This document shows, in pieces, positions 32,320 to 41,435 of a stretch of DNA of 64,000 nucleotides (positions are counted from its first letter, which is position 1; each line of letters starts with the position of its first letter). Source of the DNA: Sulfolobales archaeon (lineage in GTDB: Archaea; Thermoproteota; Thermoprotei_A; Sulfolobales; NBVN01); the NCBI GenBank assembly GCA_025058345.1, contig JANXEN010000001.1, positions 72,481 through 136,480 of the forward strand. Direction: 5' to 3'. The notes below the pieces were generated by a model. That model saw nothing but the letters and a program-made list of their open reading frames with translations. It was not told where the DNA came from and did no database searches. A program made the position numbers and the translations under genes.

Positions 32320-35271
32320 TTGTTGGAGGGGTTACCTATTGCTACAGAAGGTGTTAAGTATTTAAATGATGTAGCTCTTAAGTGGCAGAATGAATGGGGT
32401 AGACTTAGGGCCTACAACCAAGACCCTGATAGAAGGCCTAAGTTCTTCATAACTGCTGCCTTCATGTACCCAAACTCGCCGGCACATATAGGTCATGCCA
32501 GAGTTTACCTAATCGCTGATGTTTTAGCGAGGTACGCAAGGATGCGGGGGTTAAACGCGTTATATCCTATGGGCTTCCACTACACAGGTACTCCAATACT
32601 TGCGATGTCTGAATCCATAGCCAAGGGGGATGAAGCACTTATTAAGGAGTTAGAAGAGCTTTACAGCCTAACACCCGATGATATAGAGCTACTTAAAAAC
32701 CCGCTACAATTAGCTAAGTACTTCCATAAACGATCTAAGGAGTCAATGACCCGCTACGGATTAGGTATTGATTGGCGTAGGGAGTTCACTACCATAGATC
32801 CTGAATTCCAATCGTTTATTAGATGGCAGTTCGAGAAACTTAGAGAAAAGAACTTCATAGAAAGGGGTTCTCACCCCGTAGGATGGTGTCCAAACCATCA
32901 AATGCCTGTCGGCATGCATGACACTAGAGATGATGTAGAACCTGAAATAGATGAGGTAGTTGTGATAAACTTTATAGACTCCTCCGACAACGAGGTGTTC
33001 TATCCAGTAGCGACTTTAAGGCCTGAGACCGTATTAGGTGTTACTAATCTATGGGTTAGGCCAGACGTAGAGTACTGTAAATGTGAGGTAATGCACAGTA
33101 ATAACCGTAGATATACTTTAATACTCTCACGCGATGCTGCGGAGAAGCTATCCTTCCAAATGAAGATCAGAATCGTTAACTCCTTCAAAGGCTCTGAGAT
33201 AGTCGGTAAGTCTGTCATCAACCCCCTCAGCGGAAATAGAGTCAACATCTTAGAGGCCTACTTCGTAGATCCAAAATTCGGCACAGGTTTAGTGATGAGT
33301 GTACCCGCGCATGCGCCATACGACTACGTAGCCTTAGTTGAGTACTTAAGTGGGGGGAAGAATGCAGCACCCCCTCTAATACCTTTAATAGTACTTCAAG
33401 GTTATTCGGATGCTCCAGCAAGAGATGCGGTAATTAGGTTAGGTATTAAGTCGCAGAGAGATGTTGGGCTGCTAGAAAAAGCTACTAAGGAAATATACTT
33501 AGGTGAATTCGCTAACGGTGTGATGAGGGAAGACCTCCATAAACTCGTAGTATATGAAGTCATTCAAGGAAGTAAGAAATTTATTGCAGATGAGGTCTGC
33601 AGTGTTTCAGTACCTACTGCGAGAGAGAGAATAAAGAAATTCCTGACCGAGAACGGCTACGCCCTAACCATTTTCGAGGTCATGAATAGACCTGTTTACT
33701 GTAGATGCGGGTCAGAGGTTGTGGTTAAAGTCCTTGAAAATCAATGGTTCATAAATTACGGAGATCCTAAATGGAAGGAACTAGCGTTAGAAGCCTTGAA
33801 CAACATGAGGTTAGTGCCTGAGGAAACTCGTAAACAATATGAGGCGACGGTGGAGTGGCTGCAGAGGAAAGCCTGCGCCAGAAGTAGGGGGTTAGGGACA
33901 GAACTTCCTTGGGAAAAGGGATGGATCATCGAAAGCTTAAGTGACTCAACGATCTACATGTCGTTCTATACATTAATACATAAGATAAGGGAGTTAGCAA
34001 TACCGCCTAGCAAATTAACGATTGATTTCTGGGACTACGTATTGCTAGGTGTAGGCAGTCCTGAAAAGATAGGTGAGGAGCTTAAGATCCCTCCTGAGCA
34101 CCTACGAAGTATAAGGGAGGAATTCACGTATTGGTACCCTCTTGACGTTAGGTGCAGTGGTAAGGACTTAATACCGAACCATCTAACATTCTTCATATTC
34201 AACCACGTCGCTATATTCCCTAAGCAATTATGGCCTAAGTCCATCGTAGTTAATGGCTGGGTATTAAGGGAGGGTGAAAAGATGAGCAAATCCAAGAGGA
34301 ACGTACTTACTTTAGAGGATGCCCTACGTAAATACTCACCAGACGGGCTTAGGGCATCTCTAATGCTGTCTGCAGAGGTTGAGCAAGACTTAGACTTTAG
34401 GGAGAATTACGCTTACTCAGTAGTCGAGCATATCAAGAACATAGAGTCACTAATATTTAAAGCAGTCAGTAACGTAAACCGTTCAGAACACTCAATAGCT
34501 GATAAATGGTTGAGGAGCAGACTTCAAAGACATCTAAAGGAGGTAACAGACGATTTAAGTAACGTCAGACTACGATCTGCGGCAGTAAGGATATTCTACC
34601 TAATGTATCAAGACCTCATAGACTACCTCAGCCTCTCAGAAAATTCAGCATCAAACGTAGTTATCGAATACGTGGAAGCTTGGGTTAAGATGATGGCACC
34701 GTACGTACCGCATATAGCTGAGGAGATATGGCATCACCTAGGTAAGAACACCTTAGTGATTAATGAGAGCTGGCCCTCATATAGGGAAGACCACGTAAGT
34801 AGTGATGCGGAACTTTCGGTAGAGTTCGTAAAAACTCTAATAAATGATGTTAGGGAAATAGCTAAATTCGTTAAGGAAGGTAAGGCACTTCATCTATACG
34901 TATCTAAGAAGGAAAGATATGAAGACTTAATTAAAGTTATAAACTACGTAGCTAACGGCAAACCATTAAATGAAATAATAAAATCGTTCACTAAAGGTGT
35001 AAGTCCTAAGGAATTAAGTGAGGTAGTGAAGAACGTGAGGAGACTCTACGACCTAGCCATCTCTTTAAGACCTGAGATTAAGGAACTAATAGTCAGCTCA
35101 GGAGGTATAGATGAGGGATACGTAATTAACTCATTAGCCAGTTACATTAAGTCCTCACTCGATATTAAAGAACTCACGTTATATTACGCGGATGGCGAAG
35201 GTGTCCCTGACCTCGGAGGTAAGAAGAAACTCGCACTGCCCTTCAAACCTGGAATCTATATGAGTACCTAA
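32320..35271 (+). CDS. leuS: leucyl-tRNA synthetase
   Basis: 983 residues, normal for the archaeal/eukaryotic type. HIGH motif in SPAHIGHARVYL, KMSKS in GEKMSKSKRNVL near 655, and an inserted editing domain with GTGLVMSVPAHAPYDY. It charges tRNA-Leu and removes wrong amino acids. Two TTG codons in a row (32320, 32323) are possible starts; tttaaattta at 32300-32309 is the promoter. Divergent from the phosphohexomutase. Confidence 0.97.
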   Translation: MLEGLPIATEGVKYLNDVALKWQNEWGRLRAYNQDPDRRPKFFITAAFMYPNSPAHIGHARVYLIADVLARYARMRGLNALYPMGFHYTGTPILAMSESIAKGDEALIKELEELYSLTPDDIELLKNPLQLAKYFHKRSKESMTRYGLGIDWRREFTTIDPEFQSFIRWQFEKLREKNFIERGSHPVGWCPNHQMPVGMHDTRDDVEPEIDEVVVINFIDSSDNEVFYPVATLRPETVLGVTNLWVRPDVEYCKCEVMHSNNRRYTLILSRDAAEKLSFQMKIRIVNSFKGSEIVGKSVINPLSGNRVNILEAYFVDPKFGTGLVMSVPAHAPYDYVALVEYLSGGKNAAPPLIPLIVLQGYSDAPARDAVIRLGIKSQRDVGLLEKATKEIYLGEFANGVMREDLHKLVVYEVIQGSKKFIADEVCSVSVPTARERIKKFLTENGYALTIFEVMNRPVYCRCGSEVVVKVLENQWFINYGDPKWKELALEALNNMRLVPEETRKQYEATVEWLQRKACARSRGLGTELPWEKGWIIESLSDSTIYMSFYTLIHKIRELAIPPSKLTIDFWDYVLLGVGSPEKIGEELKIPPEHLRSIREEFTYWYPLDVRCSGKDLIPNHLTFFIFNHVAIFPKQLWPKSIVVNGWVLREGEKMSKSKRNVLTLEDALRKYSPDGLRASLMLSAEVEQDLDFRENYAYSVVEHIKNIESLIFKAVSNVNRSEHSIADKWLRSRLQRHLKEVTDDLSNVRLRSAAVRIFYLMYQDLIDYLSLSENSASNVVIEYVEAWVKMMAPYVPHIAEEIWHHLGKNTLVINESWPSYREDHVSSDAELSVEFVKTLINDVREIAKFVKEGKALHLYVSKKERYEDLIKVINYVANGKPLNEIIKSFTKGVSPKELSEVVKNVRRLYDLAISLRPEIKELIVSSGGIDEGYVINSLASYIKSSLDIKELTLYYADGEGVPDLGGKKKLALPFKPGIYMST

Positions 35272-35352
35272 GTACTCAATAACTTCCTCAAATAAATACA
35301 CAATATTTAAACGTAAGCACCTAGTAATTAGTGTAGAGGTTTATACTAAAAA

Positions 35353-35360
35353 CTTATAAA
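35353..35360 (+). promoter_or_regulatory. TATA box of alba
   Basis: CTTATAAA, followed by a leader of about 35 bases that contains AAGGAG (35393-35398) and AAGGTG before ATG 35419. Confidence 0.6.
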
Positions 35361-35418
35361 CCTACCCATAACACATTAACTGAACAACAAATAAGGAGAT
35401 AAAAATAAGGTGTTAAGT

Positions 35419-35715
35419 ATGGCTCAGTCAGGTCCAATCTCAAGTAATGTAGTATTAGTTGGTAAGAAACCGGTAATGAACTACGTACTAGCAACTCTAA
35501 CACTACTAAACCAAGGTGTTGAGGACGTAATAATAAAGGCTAGAGGTAGGGCTATAAGCAAAGCAGTCGATGCCGTAGAAATCGTTAGGAGTAGATTCCT
35601 GCCTGATAGAGTATTAGTTAAGGACATAAAAGTTGGCAGTCAAGTAGTGACAGCTCAGAACGGAAGGCAGACCAGAGTTTCAACCATTGAGATCTTAATA
35701 TCTAAGAAAGACTAA
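35419..35715 (+). CDS. alba: chromatin protein Alba
   Basis: 98 residues from ATG 35419. Alba binds DNA and RNA as a dimer and compacts crenarchaeal chromatin. The pattern [40 protein letters not shown] and [10 protein letters not shown] is diagnostic; the lysines in GKKP include the residue acetylated in Sulfolobus. A GTG three codons upstream is less likely. Confidence 0.97.
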   Translation: MAQSGPISSNVVLVGKKPVMNYVLATLTLLNQGVEDVIIKARGRAISKAVDAVEIVRSRFLPDRVLVKDIKVGSQVVTAQNGRQTRVSTIEILISKKD

Positions 35716-35753
35716 CGAACCAACTAATAAAAAACAACCAACATACACCCTTA

Positions 35754-35764
35754 GGAGTTTTTTG
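35754..35764 (+). terminator. T-run terminator after alba
   Basis: Six T residues (35758-35763) about 40 bases after the alba stop, with no strong hairpin. Oligo-T tracts end transcription in Archaea. Confidence 0.4.
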
Positions 35765-35892
35765 TAAAACTACGTAACTCACAACCCCTAAGCATCCATA
35801 CCCTTACTAATTCCCACCTAATTTTAGAAGGAGGTAAAACTCCATTACACTAATAAGAGTGTAAGAAATACGGATTACTCGGTGGTGATTTG

Positions 35893-36573
35893 ATGGGGCC
35901 ACTAATACGTAGGTTAAACGAATTAGGGAGACCGCTAATCCAGATAGCCATGGATTTCCTAAGCATTGACGATGCTGTAAGGCTGATTAGGAAGCTCAAC
36001 GGCTTGGAGGTAGATATATTTGAAGTTGGGACCCCGCTAATAAAGTCTGAGGGTATTAAAGCGGTTAAGACTGTAAAATGGTTAGTAAGCGATTCAGTAG
36101 TATTGGCTGATATGAAGACCGCTGACACCGGCGGTCTAGAGACTAGGTTAGCAGCTGAGAACGGAGCTGATGCTGTGTCAGTATTAGCTAGTACAAACGA
36201 TGAGGTAATATCCTCAGCGTTGAAGGAGGCGAAAGCCCTAGATGTAGATGTTGTTGTAGATACTATAGGTAGATTAAGCGTCCCGGGAGTAGTCGGTGAG
36301 TTAGTACCGTTAGGGGTTAAGATAATTAACATACACTTAGCTATAGACGTACAGTTAAGTAGTGGTAAAACCGTCGCTGACGTCATAGGCGTTATAAAAG
36401 ACGTTAAGAACTTATATAGCGATTTAATAATATCAGCATCCGGCGGTGTAAAACCTCAACATATTAGAGATTTAGTTAACGGTGGCGTTGATATAATTGT
36501 TATGGGGTCCGCAGTTACTAAGGCAGGCGATCCTGCTGAAATCGTTAGGCAGGCATTTAAATGCCTTAAGTAA
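35893..36573 (+). CDS. hps: 3-hexulose-6-phosphate synthase
   Basis: 226 residues. It belongs to the OMP decarboxylase superfamily; the motif LADMKTADTGGLE (DxKTxD) selects HPS over OMP decarboxylase (DxKxxDI), and NIHLAIDVQ and SASGGV follow. In Archaea it runs in reverse to make ribulose 5-phosphate and formaldehyde from hexose phosphate. The partner isomerase PHI is not adjacent. ATG 35893 with GGTGGTGA upstream; a TTG precedes it by one codon. Confidence 0.88.
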   Translation: MGPLIRRLNELGRPLIQIAMDFLSIDDAVRLIRKLNGLEVDIFEVGTPLIKSEGIKAVKTVKWLVSDSVVLADMKTADTGGLETRLAAENGADAVSVLASTNDEVISSALKEAKALDVDVVVDTIGRLSVPGVVGELVPLGVKIINIHLAIDVQLSSGKTVADVIGVIKDVKNLYSDLIISASGGVKPQHIRDLVNGGVDIIVMGSAVTKAGDPAEIVRQAFKCLK

Positions 36574-36597
36574 TCTCGAATCTTTAGGAATCTTATA

Positions 36598-36654
36598 GGT
36601 CATTGCGTGGGTTTCTCATCAGTTCTCAGCGCTTATTAACCCAACTCATCCCCT
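36598..36654 (-). ncRNA. candidate C/D box sRNA
   Basis: On the minus strand: C-like GGGATGA (36646-36652), 16-base guide, D' CTGA (36626-36629), C' TGATGA (36616-36621), guide GAAACCCACGCA (36604-36615), D-like ATGA (36600-36603). C and D each have one mismatch. TATA-like CTTAAAAG lies about 20 bases upstream on that strand. Confidence 0.4.
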
Positions 36655-36705
36655 ATAAGTTCTAACTTTTAAGTTATTATTAATAATATTTATTGTCTTA
36701 GGTGG

Positions 36706-37392
36706 TTGGACATCCAGTTCTACGGAGGTAAGAAGTATCGGAGTCTAAGGTTAAGGATCGAGGCAGTCGACCTCCTGATGGCTTATAAGCAGGTTTTCTC
36801 GTATGAGGAGCTATCGAAGAAATTAGATATACATACATCAATGCTTTGTAGATACTCCCAAGGATTAACCGTACCTAACGAGAATAATGTGAAGAAAATA
36901 ATTAACGTACTACTAAGTAAGGAGTCCGTAAGGGAGTTCATATATAGATGTTTAGGTAAGTACGGTTGGGACTTAAATAAGGTACTTGCGAACCATAAAA
37001 TACTTAACGTCGTAAGCTTATACGCCTCTAACACAATTCTAAATAACTTAGCTGGAAGTGGGCTTAAACTACTGATAGCATTACCAGGGACTTCAGCATT
37101 AGTGACTTCGTTAATAGCTACTAAGTTAGGGCTCCCTATAGCGCTTATACCTTATGAGTCAACTAAATCTCTGGGGGATATAGTTGAAGTACGTGACGAT
37201 AGTTACCTACGTAAAGGAGATTACGTCGCGGTGATTGTAGACATACTCACAGTCGATAATTTAGAGATTATTACAGATTTTCTGGATAAGCATGAGTTAA
37301 TTCTGAAGTGCCTGATTGCAATACTCCTAGTTGATAGAGGTTTAGAAAGCGAGGTAGGGAGAATTACGCTTTTTGATTATCTAATTCCTTAA
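36706..37392 (+). CDS. HTH-phosphoribosyltransferase-like regulator (GfcR-like), degenerate PRPP site
   Basis: 228 residues. Residues ~20-70 are a helix-turn-helix (FSYEELSKKLDIHTSMLCRY). Residues ~95-228 follow a type I phosphoribosyltransferase fold (LLIALPGTSALVTSLIATKLGLPIALIPYES). The PRPP loop, usually VVDDxxTTG, reads VIVDILTVDN, so PRPP binding may be lost. Similar fusions regulate sugar or purine genes in haloarchaea. Here it follows hps and converges on enolase. TTG start. Confidence 0.7.
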   Translation: MDIQFYGGKKYRSLRLRIEAVDLLMAYKQVFSYEELSKKLDIHTSMLCRYSQGLTVPNENNVKKIINVLLSKESVREFIYRCLGKYGWDLNKVLANHKILNVVSLYASNTILNNLAGSGLKLLIALPGTSALVTSLIATKLGLPIALIPYESTKSLGDIVEVRDDSYLRKGDYVAVIVDILTVDNLEIITDFLDKHELILKCLIAILLVDRGLESEVGRITLFDYLIP

Positions 37393-37407
37393 AAACTAGA
37401 TAGACGT

Positions 37408-38685
37408 TTATGGGAGTTTTGCCTTCCCAGCGTACCTAGCATCACCGCCTAACCAATACTCAATCCTAAGCAGTTCGTTGTACTTTGCTGTTCTCTCACC
37501 CCTTGCGGGCGCTCCAGTCTTTATAAGCCCTGTCTCATAAGCGACGCTTATATGCGCTATTGCATTATCCTCTGTCTCACCGCTTCTATGACTTATGATG
37601 GCCCTCTTTCCGGAATCCATAAGCATCTTTACGCAGTCCTCGCTTTCGGATAACGTCCCAACCTGATTAATCTTAACTATACAACCGTCGATGGAATCTT
37701 CTGAGAGAGCTCTCCTAACTCTATCTACATTCGTTACTGTTAAGTCATCGCCTATTAGCAGCGTATGGCCTTTAACGTACTTACGTAGCTCAGAGAACTC
37801 CTTAAACGCTTCTTCATGTAGGGGGTCCTCAATCACTTTTATTGGATAAAGATGTATCAACTCTCTATAATACTCTATCATATCTGAAGTACTTAATTCC
37901 TTTCCGTCAACCTTATACACGTTCTTACTTTCATCAAATATCTGCGACGCAGCTACATCTAACGCTAAAAACACATCAACCCCTTCAGAATATCCAGCCC
38001 TCTTAATAGAATTAACTAACGCGTCTAAAGCCTCTGAAACCTTCCTCATAGGTGGTGCGTAGCCACCCTCATCACCTACATTAATTGCTGAAGGCCCGTA
38101 CCTCTCCTTAAGGTATTTCCTAAGCTCTTTATAGAGCTCTATAGCGATTTTTAAGGCGTCAGAGAACTTATCAGCACCTACAGGCAATATCATAAACTCC
38201 TGGAAAGGTAAGTCGTTCCCAGCATGAGCGCCTCCGTTAATTAAGTTCATAAGTGGTGTTGGAAGTAAATTAACCTTAAAACCACCTAAGAATTGGAAGA
38301 GCGGTAACCCTAAAGTATCTGCAGCCGCCTTCACATTAGCCAAAGACACTGCAGTTAGTGCATTAGCTCCTAATCTGGATTTATTAGAAGTTCCGTCAAG
38401 CTCAACTAGCTTCCTATCTATAAACCTATATAGAGTTGAGTCAAGGCCCTTTAAGGCAGGCGCTACGAACTTATTTACGTTTTCAACAGCCCTTAAAACA
38501 CCTCTACCTCCGTAACTCCTCCCACCATCTCTTAACTCTAAAGACTCGTACTTACCTTTAGAGGCTCCGGAAGGTGCTGCCGCCCTACCAACTCCTCCAC
38601 CCTCAGTTATGACTACAACCTCAACTGTCGGATCGCCTCTAGAGTCGATTATCTGTAAGGCATATACATCACTTATGGCTGACAT
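37408..38685 (-). CDS. eno: enolase
   Basis: 425 residues. It interconverts 2-phosphoglycerate and phosphoenolpyruvate. Motifs: N-terminal IIDSRGDPTVEV (D where N is usual), LLIGDDLTVTN metal region and SHRSGETEDN substrate loop. Length and catalytic residues are normal. ATG 38685 has GGTG upstream; ATG 38697 lies close to the predicted transcript start and is possible. Converges on the HTH-PRTase gene. Confidence 0.96.
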   Translation of the reverse strand: MSAISDVYALQIIDSRGDPTVEVVVITEGGGVGRAAAPSGASKGKYESLELRDGGRSYGGRGVLRAVENVNKFVAPALKGLDSTLYRFIDRKLVELDGTSNKSRLGANALTAVSLANVKAAADTLGLPLFQFLGGFKVNLLPTPLMNLINGGAHAGNDLPFQEFMILPVGADKFSDALKIAIELYKELRKYLKERYGPSAINVGDEGGYAPPMRKVSEALDALVNSIKRAGYSEGVDVFLALDVAASQIFDESKNVYKVDGKELSTSDMIEYYRELIHLYPIKVIEDPLHEEAFKEFSELRKYVKGHTLLIGDDLTVTNVDRVRRALSEDSIDGCIVKINQVGTLSESEDCVKMLMDSGKRAIISHRSGETEDNAIAHISVAYETGLIKTGAPARGERTAKYNELLRIEYWLGGDARYAGKAKLP

Positions 38686-38752
38686 GAAGTACACCATACC
38701 TTAAGTTAATTAAGTGCAATATAAATATCACAGTAATTTAGTGAAGGTAAGG

Positions 38753-38760
38753 TTAAATAA
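38753..38760 (+). promoter_or_regulatory. TATA box for C/D sRNA at 38.8 kb
   Basis: TTAAATAA, ending about 25 bases before the C box at 38785, appropriate for a transcript starting near 38780. Confidence 0.45.
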
Positions 38761-38781
38761 CCTCCACATCTAGGAATTAAT

Positions 38782-38838
38782 GGAATGATGTTAACGATGG
38801 GCGGACTGACGATTGATGAGTCACTGCAGCACTGATCC
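38782..38838 (+). ncRNA. C/D box sRNA
   Basis: C box ATGATGT (38785-38791), guide TAACGATGGGCGGA (38792-38805), D' CTGA (38806-38809), C' TGATGA (38814-38819), guide GTCACTGCAGCA (38820-38831), D CTGA (38832-38835). Spacing and order are those of archaeal 2'-O-methylation guide RNAs, and a TATA box is at 38753-38760. Targets not determined. The best of the four candidates in the window. Confidence 0.68.
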
Positions 38839-38945
38839 GTATATTGAGCTCCACTACGTAGCTAAACATTATCTAAATGTGGTAGAAAGGTCTTAAGGAA
38901 TATGTGGAGAATTACTTCAAATAGAAAAGTAGTTAACTCCCTAAA

Positions 38946-40112
38946 TCACGACCTCTTACGCTTTCTCTCCTTCTCCCTACTCTCCTCAGAAATCTCTATA
39001 GGTACTACCTTAACTCCAACCCCCAGTAGCTTCCTCACCACGCTGTCTAGGAACCTTATGTAGGATCCTTTCTGACCCATAAAAGGGCCGAGAGCCTCAC
39101 TAGATATCTTAACTATTAAGTAAGTTCCGACGAAGTCTACATCCTTAACCTTCTTCCAAACCCATGAAATCGGATGGAGCGCTCGGATAAGTTGGGTGAG
39201 TTCGAGGGTCAGCTCAACAACCCTTACCTTCCTATTTAAGTCCTTCTCAATAGCGTTGATTCTCTCACCGCCCTTACCTACTAACCTACCTAGATGTCCC
39301 TGCTTAACTACTATTAATAAGCTAGGTATATGTTCTGAGGAAAGCTCGTATTTCTTGATGCTCTCATCAAGCTCAACTATGGTTATTACGTCAGCATCAG
39401 GTGCATGCGCCCTAATGAATTCCAAGGATTTGACTTCACTCTCGCTTAAGGTCCGGCTCCTCATTAAGTACTCTATTGCTAGCTTAATCCCCCTCTTAGC
39501 TCCAGCCCTAACGATATCTTTAATGCCTAAGTCTATTACCTTAGCCCTAGCTTCACTTGCCAATACATCTCTAAGCAGTGATGTTGCGTCCTGAACCCCT
39601 CTACTCCTCAGCGATTGAAATATAGGGTCTGCAGCAACTATTAACCTACTATTCCTACCAACCCTCAGGAAAACCTCGATAAGTGACTCGATCTTTATCG
39701 ACTGCGCATCATCTATAAATACTAATGAGTCGTCGAATGTACGGCCCTTTAAATAATGCGTATCTACGAAGACTAACTTCCCATCACTCATCAACTTCGC
39801 TATATTATCCCACGAAATAAACGTACCTAACACGTCAATAACGTATGATTTAATTAACTCCACATACTGAGGTCCAGCCTTAGCTAGAGTTAACTCCTCA
39901 CCAGTTGTAACATCTACGATAGGCTTAACGACCACTAACTTCTTATACCTACCCTCCTCTAATGTATCTATCCCGTAGGCCAAGCTAAATAACGACTTAC
40001 CGCTGCCCGTAGGGCCGAACACACCAACGATCTCGTACTCACTATTACTTAACGCATTCACCAGATCTACCTGACCGGGTGTCAGCGGCTTCACCACCTG
40101 CAGCAGCTTCAC
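38946..40112 (-). CDS. PhoH-like ATPase with two KH domains
   Basis: 388 residues. N-terminal PhoH-type P-loop: Walker A GPTGSGKS near 34, Walker B SLVFIDDAQ, then ADPIFQSLRSRG. The C-terminal half has two KH-like units, LLIVVKQGHLGRLVGKGGERI (first) and GPFMGQKGSYI (second), followed by a basic tail. Archaeal relatives are thought to act on RNA; an RNA helicase/decay role is inference. ATG start. It is the sole gene between enolase and the FBP gene on the minus strand. Confidence 0.83.
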   Translation of the reverse strand: MKLLQVVKPLTPGQVDLVNALSNSEYEIVGVFGPTGSGKSLFSLAYGIDTLEEGRYKKLVVVKPIVDVTTGEELTLAKAGPQYVELIKSYVIDVLGTFISWDNIAKLMSDGKLVFVDTHYLKGRTFDDSLVFIDDAQSIKIESLIEVFLRVGRNSRLIVAADPIFQSLRSRGVQDATSLLRDVLASEARAKVIDLGIKDIVRAGAKRGIKLAIEYLMRSRTLSESEVKSLEFIRAHAPDADVITIVELDESIKKYELSSEHIPSLLIVVKQGHLGRLVGKGGERINAIEKDLNRKVRVVELTLELTQLIRALHPISWVWKKVKDVDFVGTYLIVKISSEALGPFMGQKGSYIRFLDSVVRKLLGVGVKVVPIEISEESREKERKRKRS

Positions 40113-40217
40113 TCAAATCACCGTCATTAGTTAAGTCATAAGCTAAAAATATTTTTAATTTCCTCCGCTACGTAGCTAAGTCAAGATTAGCTTAGACTAT
40201 AGTATTTAAGTGCTTTA

Positions 40218-41417
40218 ATGAATAATATGAATCGGTGTTTAAATTTGGTTGAGAAGAAGTTAACAACAGTCTCAGTCATTAAGGCTGATATAGGTTCTTT
40301 AGCCGGACATCATGTCGTCCATCCAGATACTTTAGCAGCTGCTACTAAGATATTAGCTGAGGCTAAGATTAAGGGAGTGATTGAGGATTTCTACGTAACT
40401 AACGCAGGCGATGATTTAGAGCTCATAATGACTCACCGTAAGGGAGTTGACTCACCTGAGGTTCACGGCCTTGCCTGGGAGGCCTTTAAGGAGGCAGCTA
40501 AGGTCTCAAAGGATCTAGGACTCTACGCAGCTGGTCAGGACTTACTCAGCGATGCGTTCTCAGGAAACGTGAGAGGGTTAGGGCCCGGGGTTGCTGAGAT
40601 GGAGTTCGTGGAGAGGCCGTCTGAGCCTATAGTCGTATTTATGGCTGATAAGACTGAACCAGGGGCGTTTAACCTACCTATGTTTAAGATCTTTGCAGAC
40701 CCATTCAACACTGCGGGATTAGTCGTCGATCCTAAGCTGCATGACGGGTTTAAGTTTGAAGTATTCGACGTATTTGAGGGTAGGAGTGTAGAGCTCTTCC
40801 TCCCAGAGGAGATGTATGACTTGCTAGCAATTATAGGCACTACGGGTAGGTACATCGTTAGGAGAGTCTATAGGAAGAAGGATAACGAGATAGCCGCTGC
40901 TGTAAGCGTTGAAAGGTTAGGACTCATGGCCGGTAGGTATGTAGGTAAGGATGACCCTGTTGCTGTAGTTAGAGCTCAGTCAGGCTTCCCAGCAGTTGGT
41001 GAGGTATTAGAGCCGTTCGCAACGCCTCACCTAGTTGCTGGGTGGATGAGAGGATCTCACTACGGCCCAATAATGCCTGTCCCCCTAAGGTACTCTAAAT
41101 GCACTAGGTTCGACGGCCCTCCAAGGGTTGTAGCTTTAGGATTCCAGGTTAAGGAAGCGAAGTTAGTAGGTCCTGCAGACCTCTTCGACGACCCAGCATT
41201 CGATAACAGTAGGAGGACTGCTGAAGTGGTTGCCGACTACATACGCAGGATGGGGCCGTTCATGCCGCATAGGTTAGGGCCTGAAGAAATGGAGTACACA
41301 ACGCTTCCTGAAGTTCTTGAGAGGCTTAAGGATAGGTTTAAAGCAGTTGCCGGTGAACCGAAAGCTAAGAAACCTAAGATAGAGTCAGAACTCCTAAGTA
41401 CCCACGCAGCAGATTAA
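40218..41417 (+). CDS. fbp: fructose-1,6-bisphosphate aldolase/phosphatase (type V)
   Basis: 399 residues. This bifunctional archaeal enzyme condenses triose phosphates to FBP and hydrolyses it to F6P, pulling carbon toward glucose. VSVIKADIGSLAGHH at the N-terminus, the metal-binding NAGDDLELIMTH and the Schiff-base region GRYIVRRVYRKKDNE (lysines) are visible. Length is normal. Followed after 18 bases by tpiA, which supplies one of its substrates. Confidence 0.95.
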   Translation: MNNMNRCLNLVEKKLTTVSVIKADIGSLAGHHVVHPDTLAAATKILAEAKIKGVIEDFYVTNAGDDLELIMTHRKGVDSPEVHGLAWEAFKEAAKVSKDLGLYAAGQDLLSDAFSGNVRGLGPGVAEMEFVERPSEPIVVFMADKTEPGAFNLPMFKIFADPFNTAGLVVDPKLHDGFKFEVFDVFEGRSVELFLPEEMYDLLAIIGTTGRYIVRRVYRKKDNEIAAAVSVERLGLMAGRYVGKDDPVAVVRAQSGFPAVGEVLEPFATPHLVAGWMRGSHYGPIMPVPLRYSKCTRFDGPPRVVALGFQVKEAKLVGPADLFDDPAFDNSRRTAEVVADYIRRMGPFMPHRLGPEEMEYTTLPEVLERLKDRFKAVAGEPKAKKPKIESELLSTHAAD

Positions 41418-41435
41418 ATCAAACCTATTTTTAAG

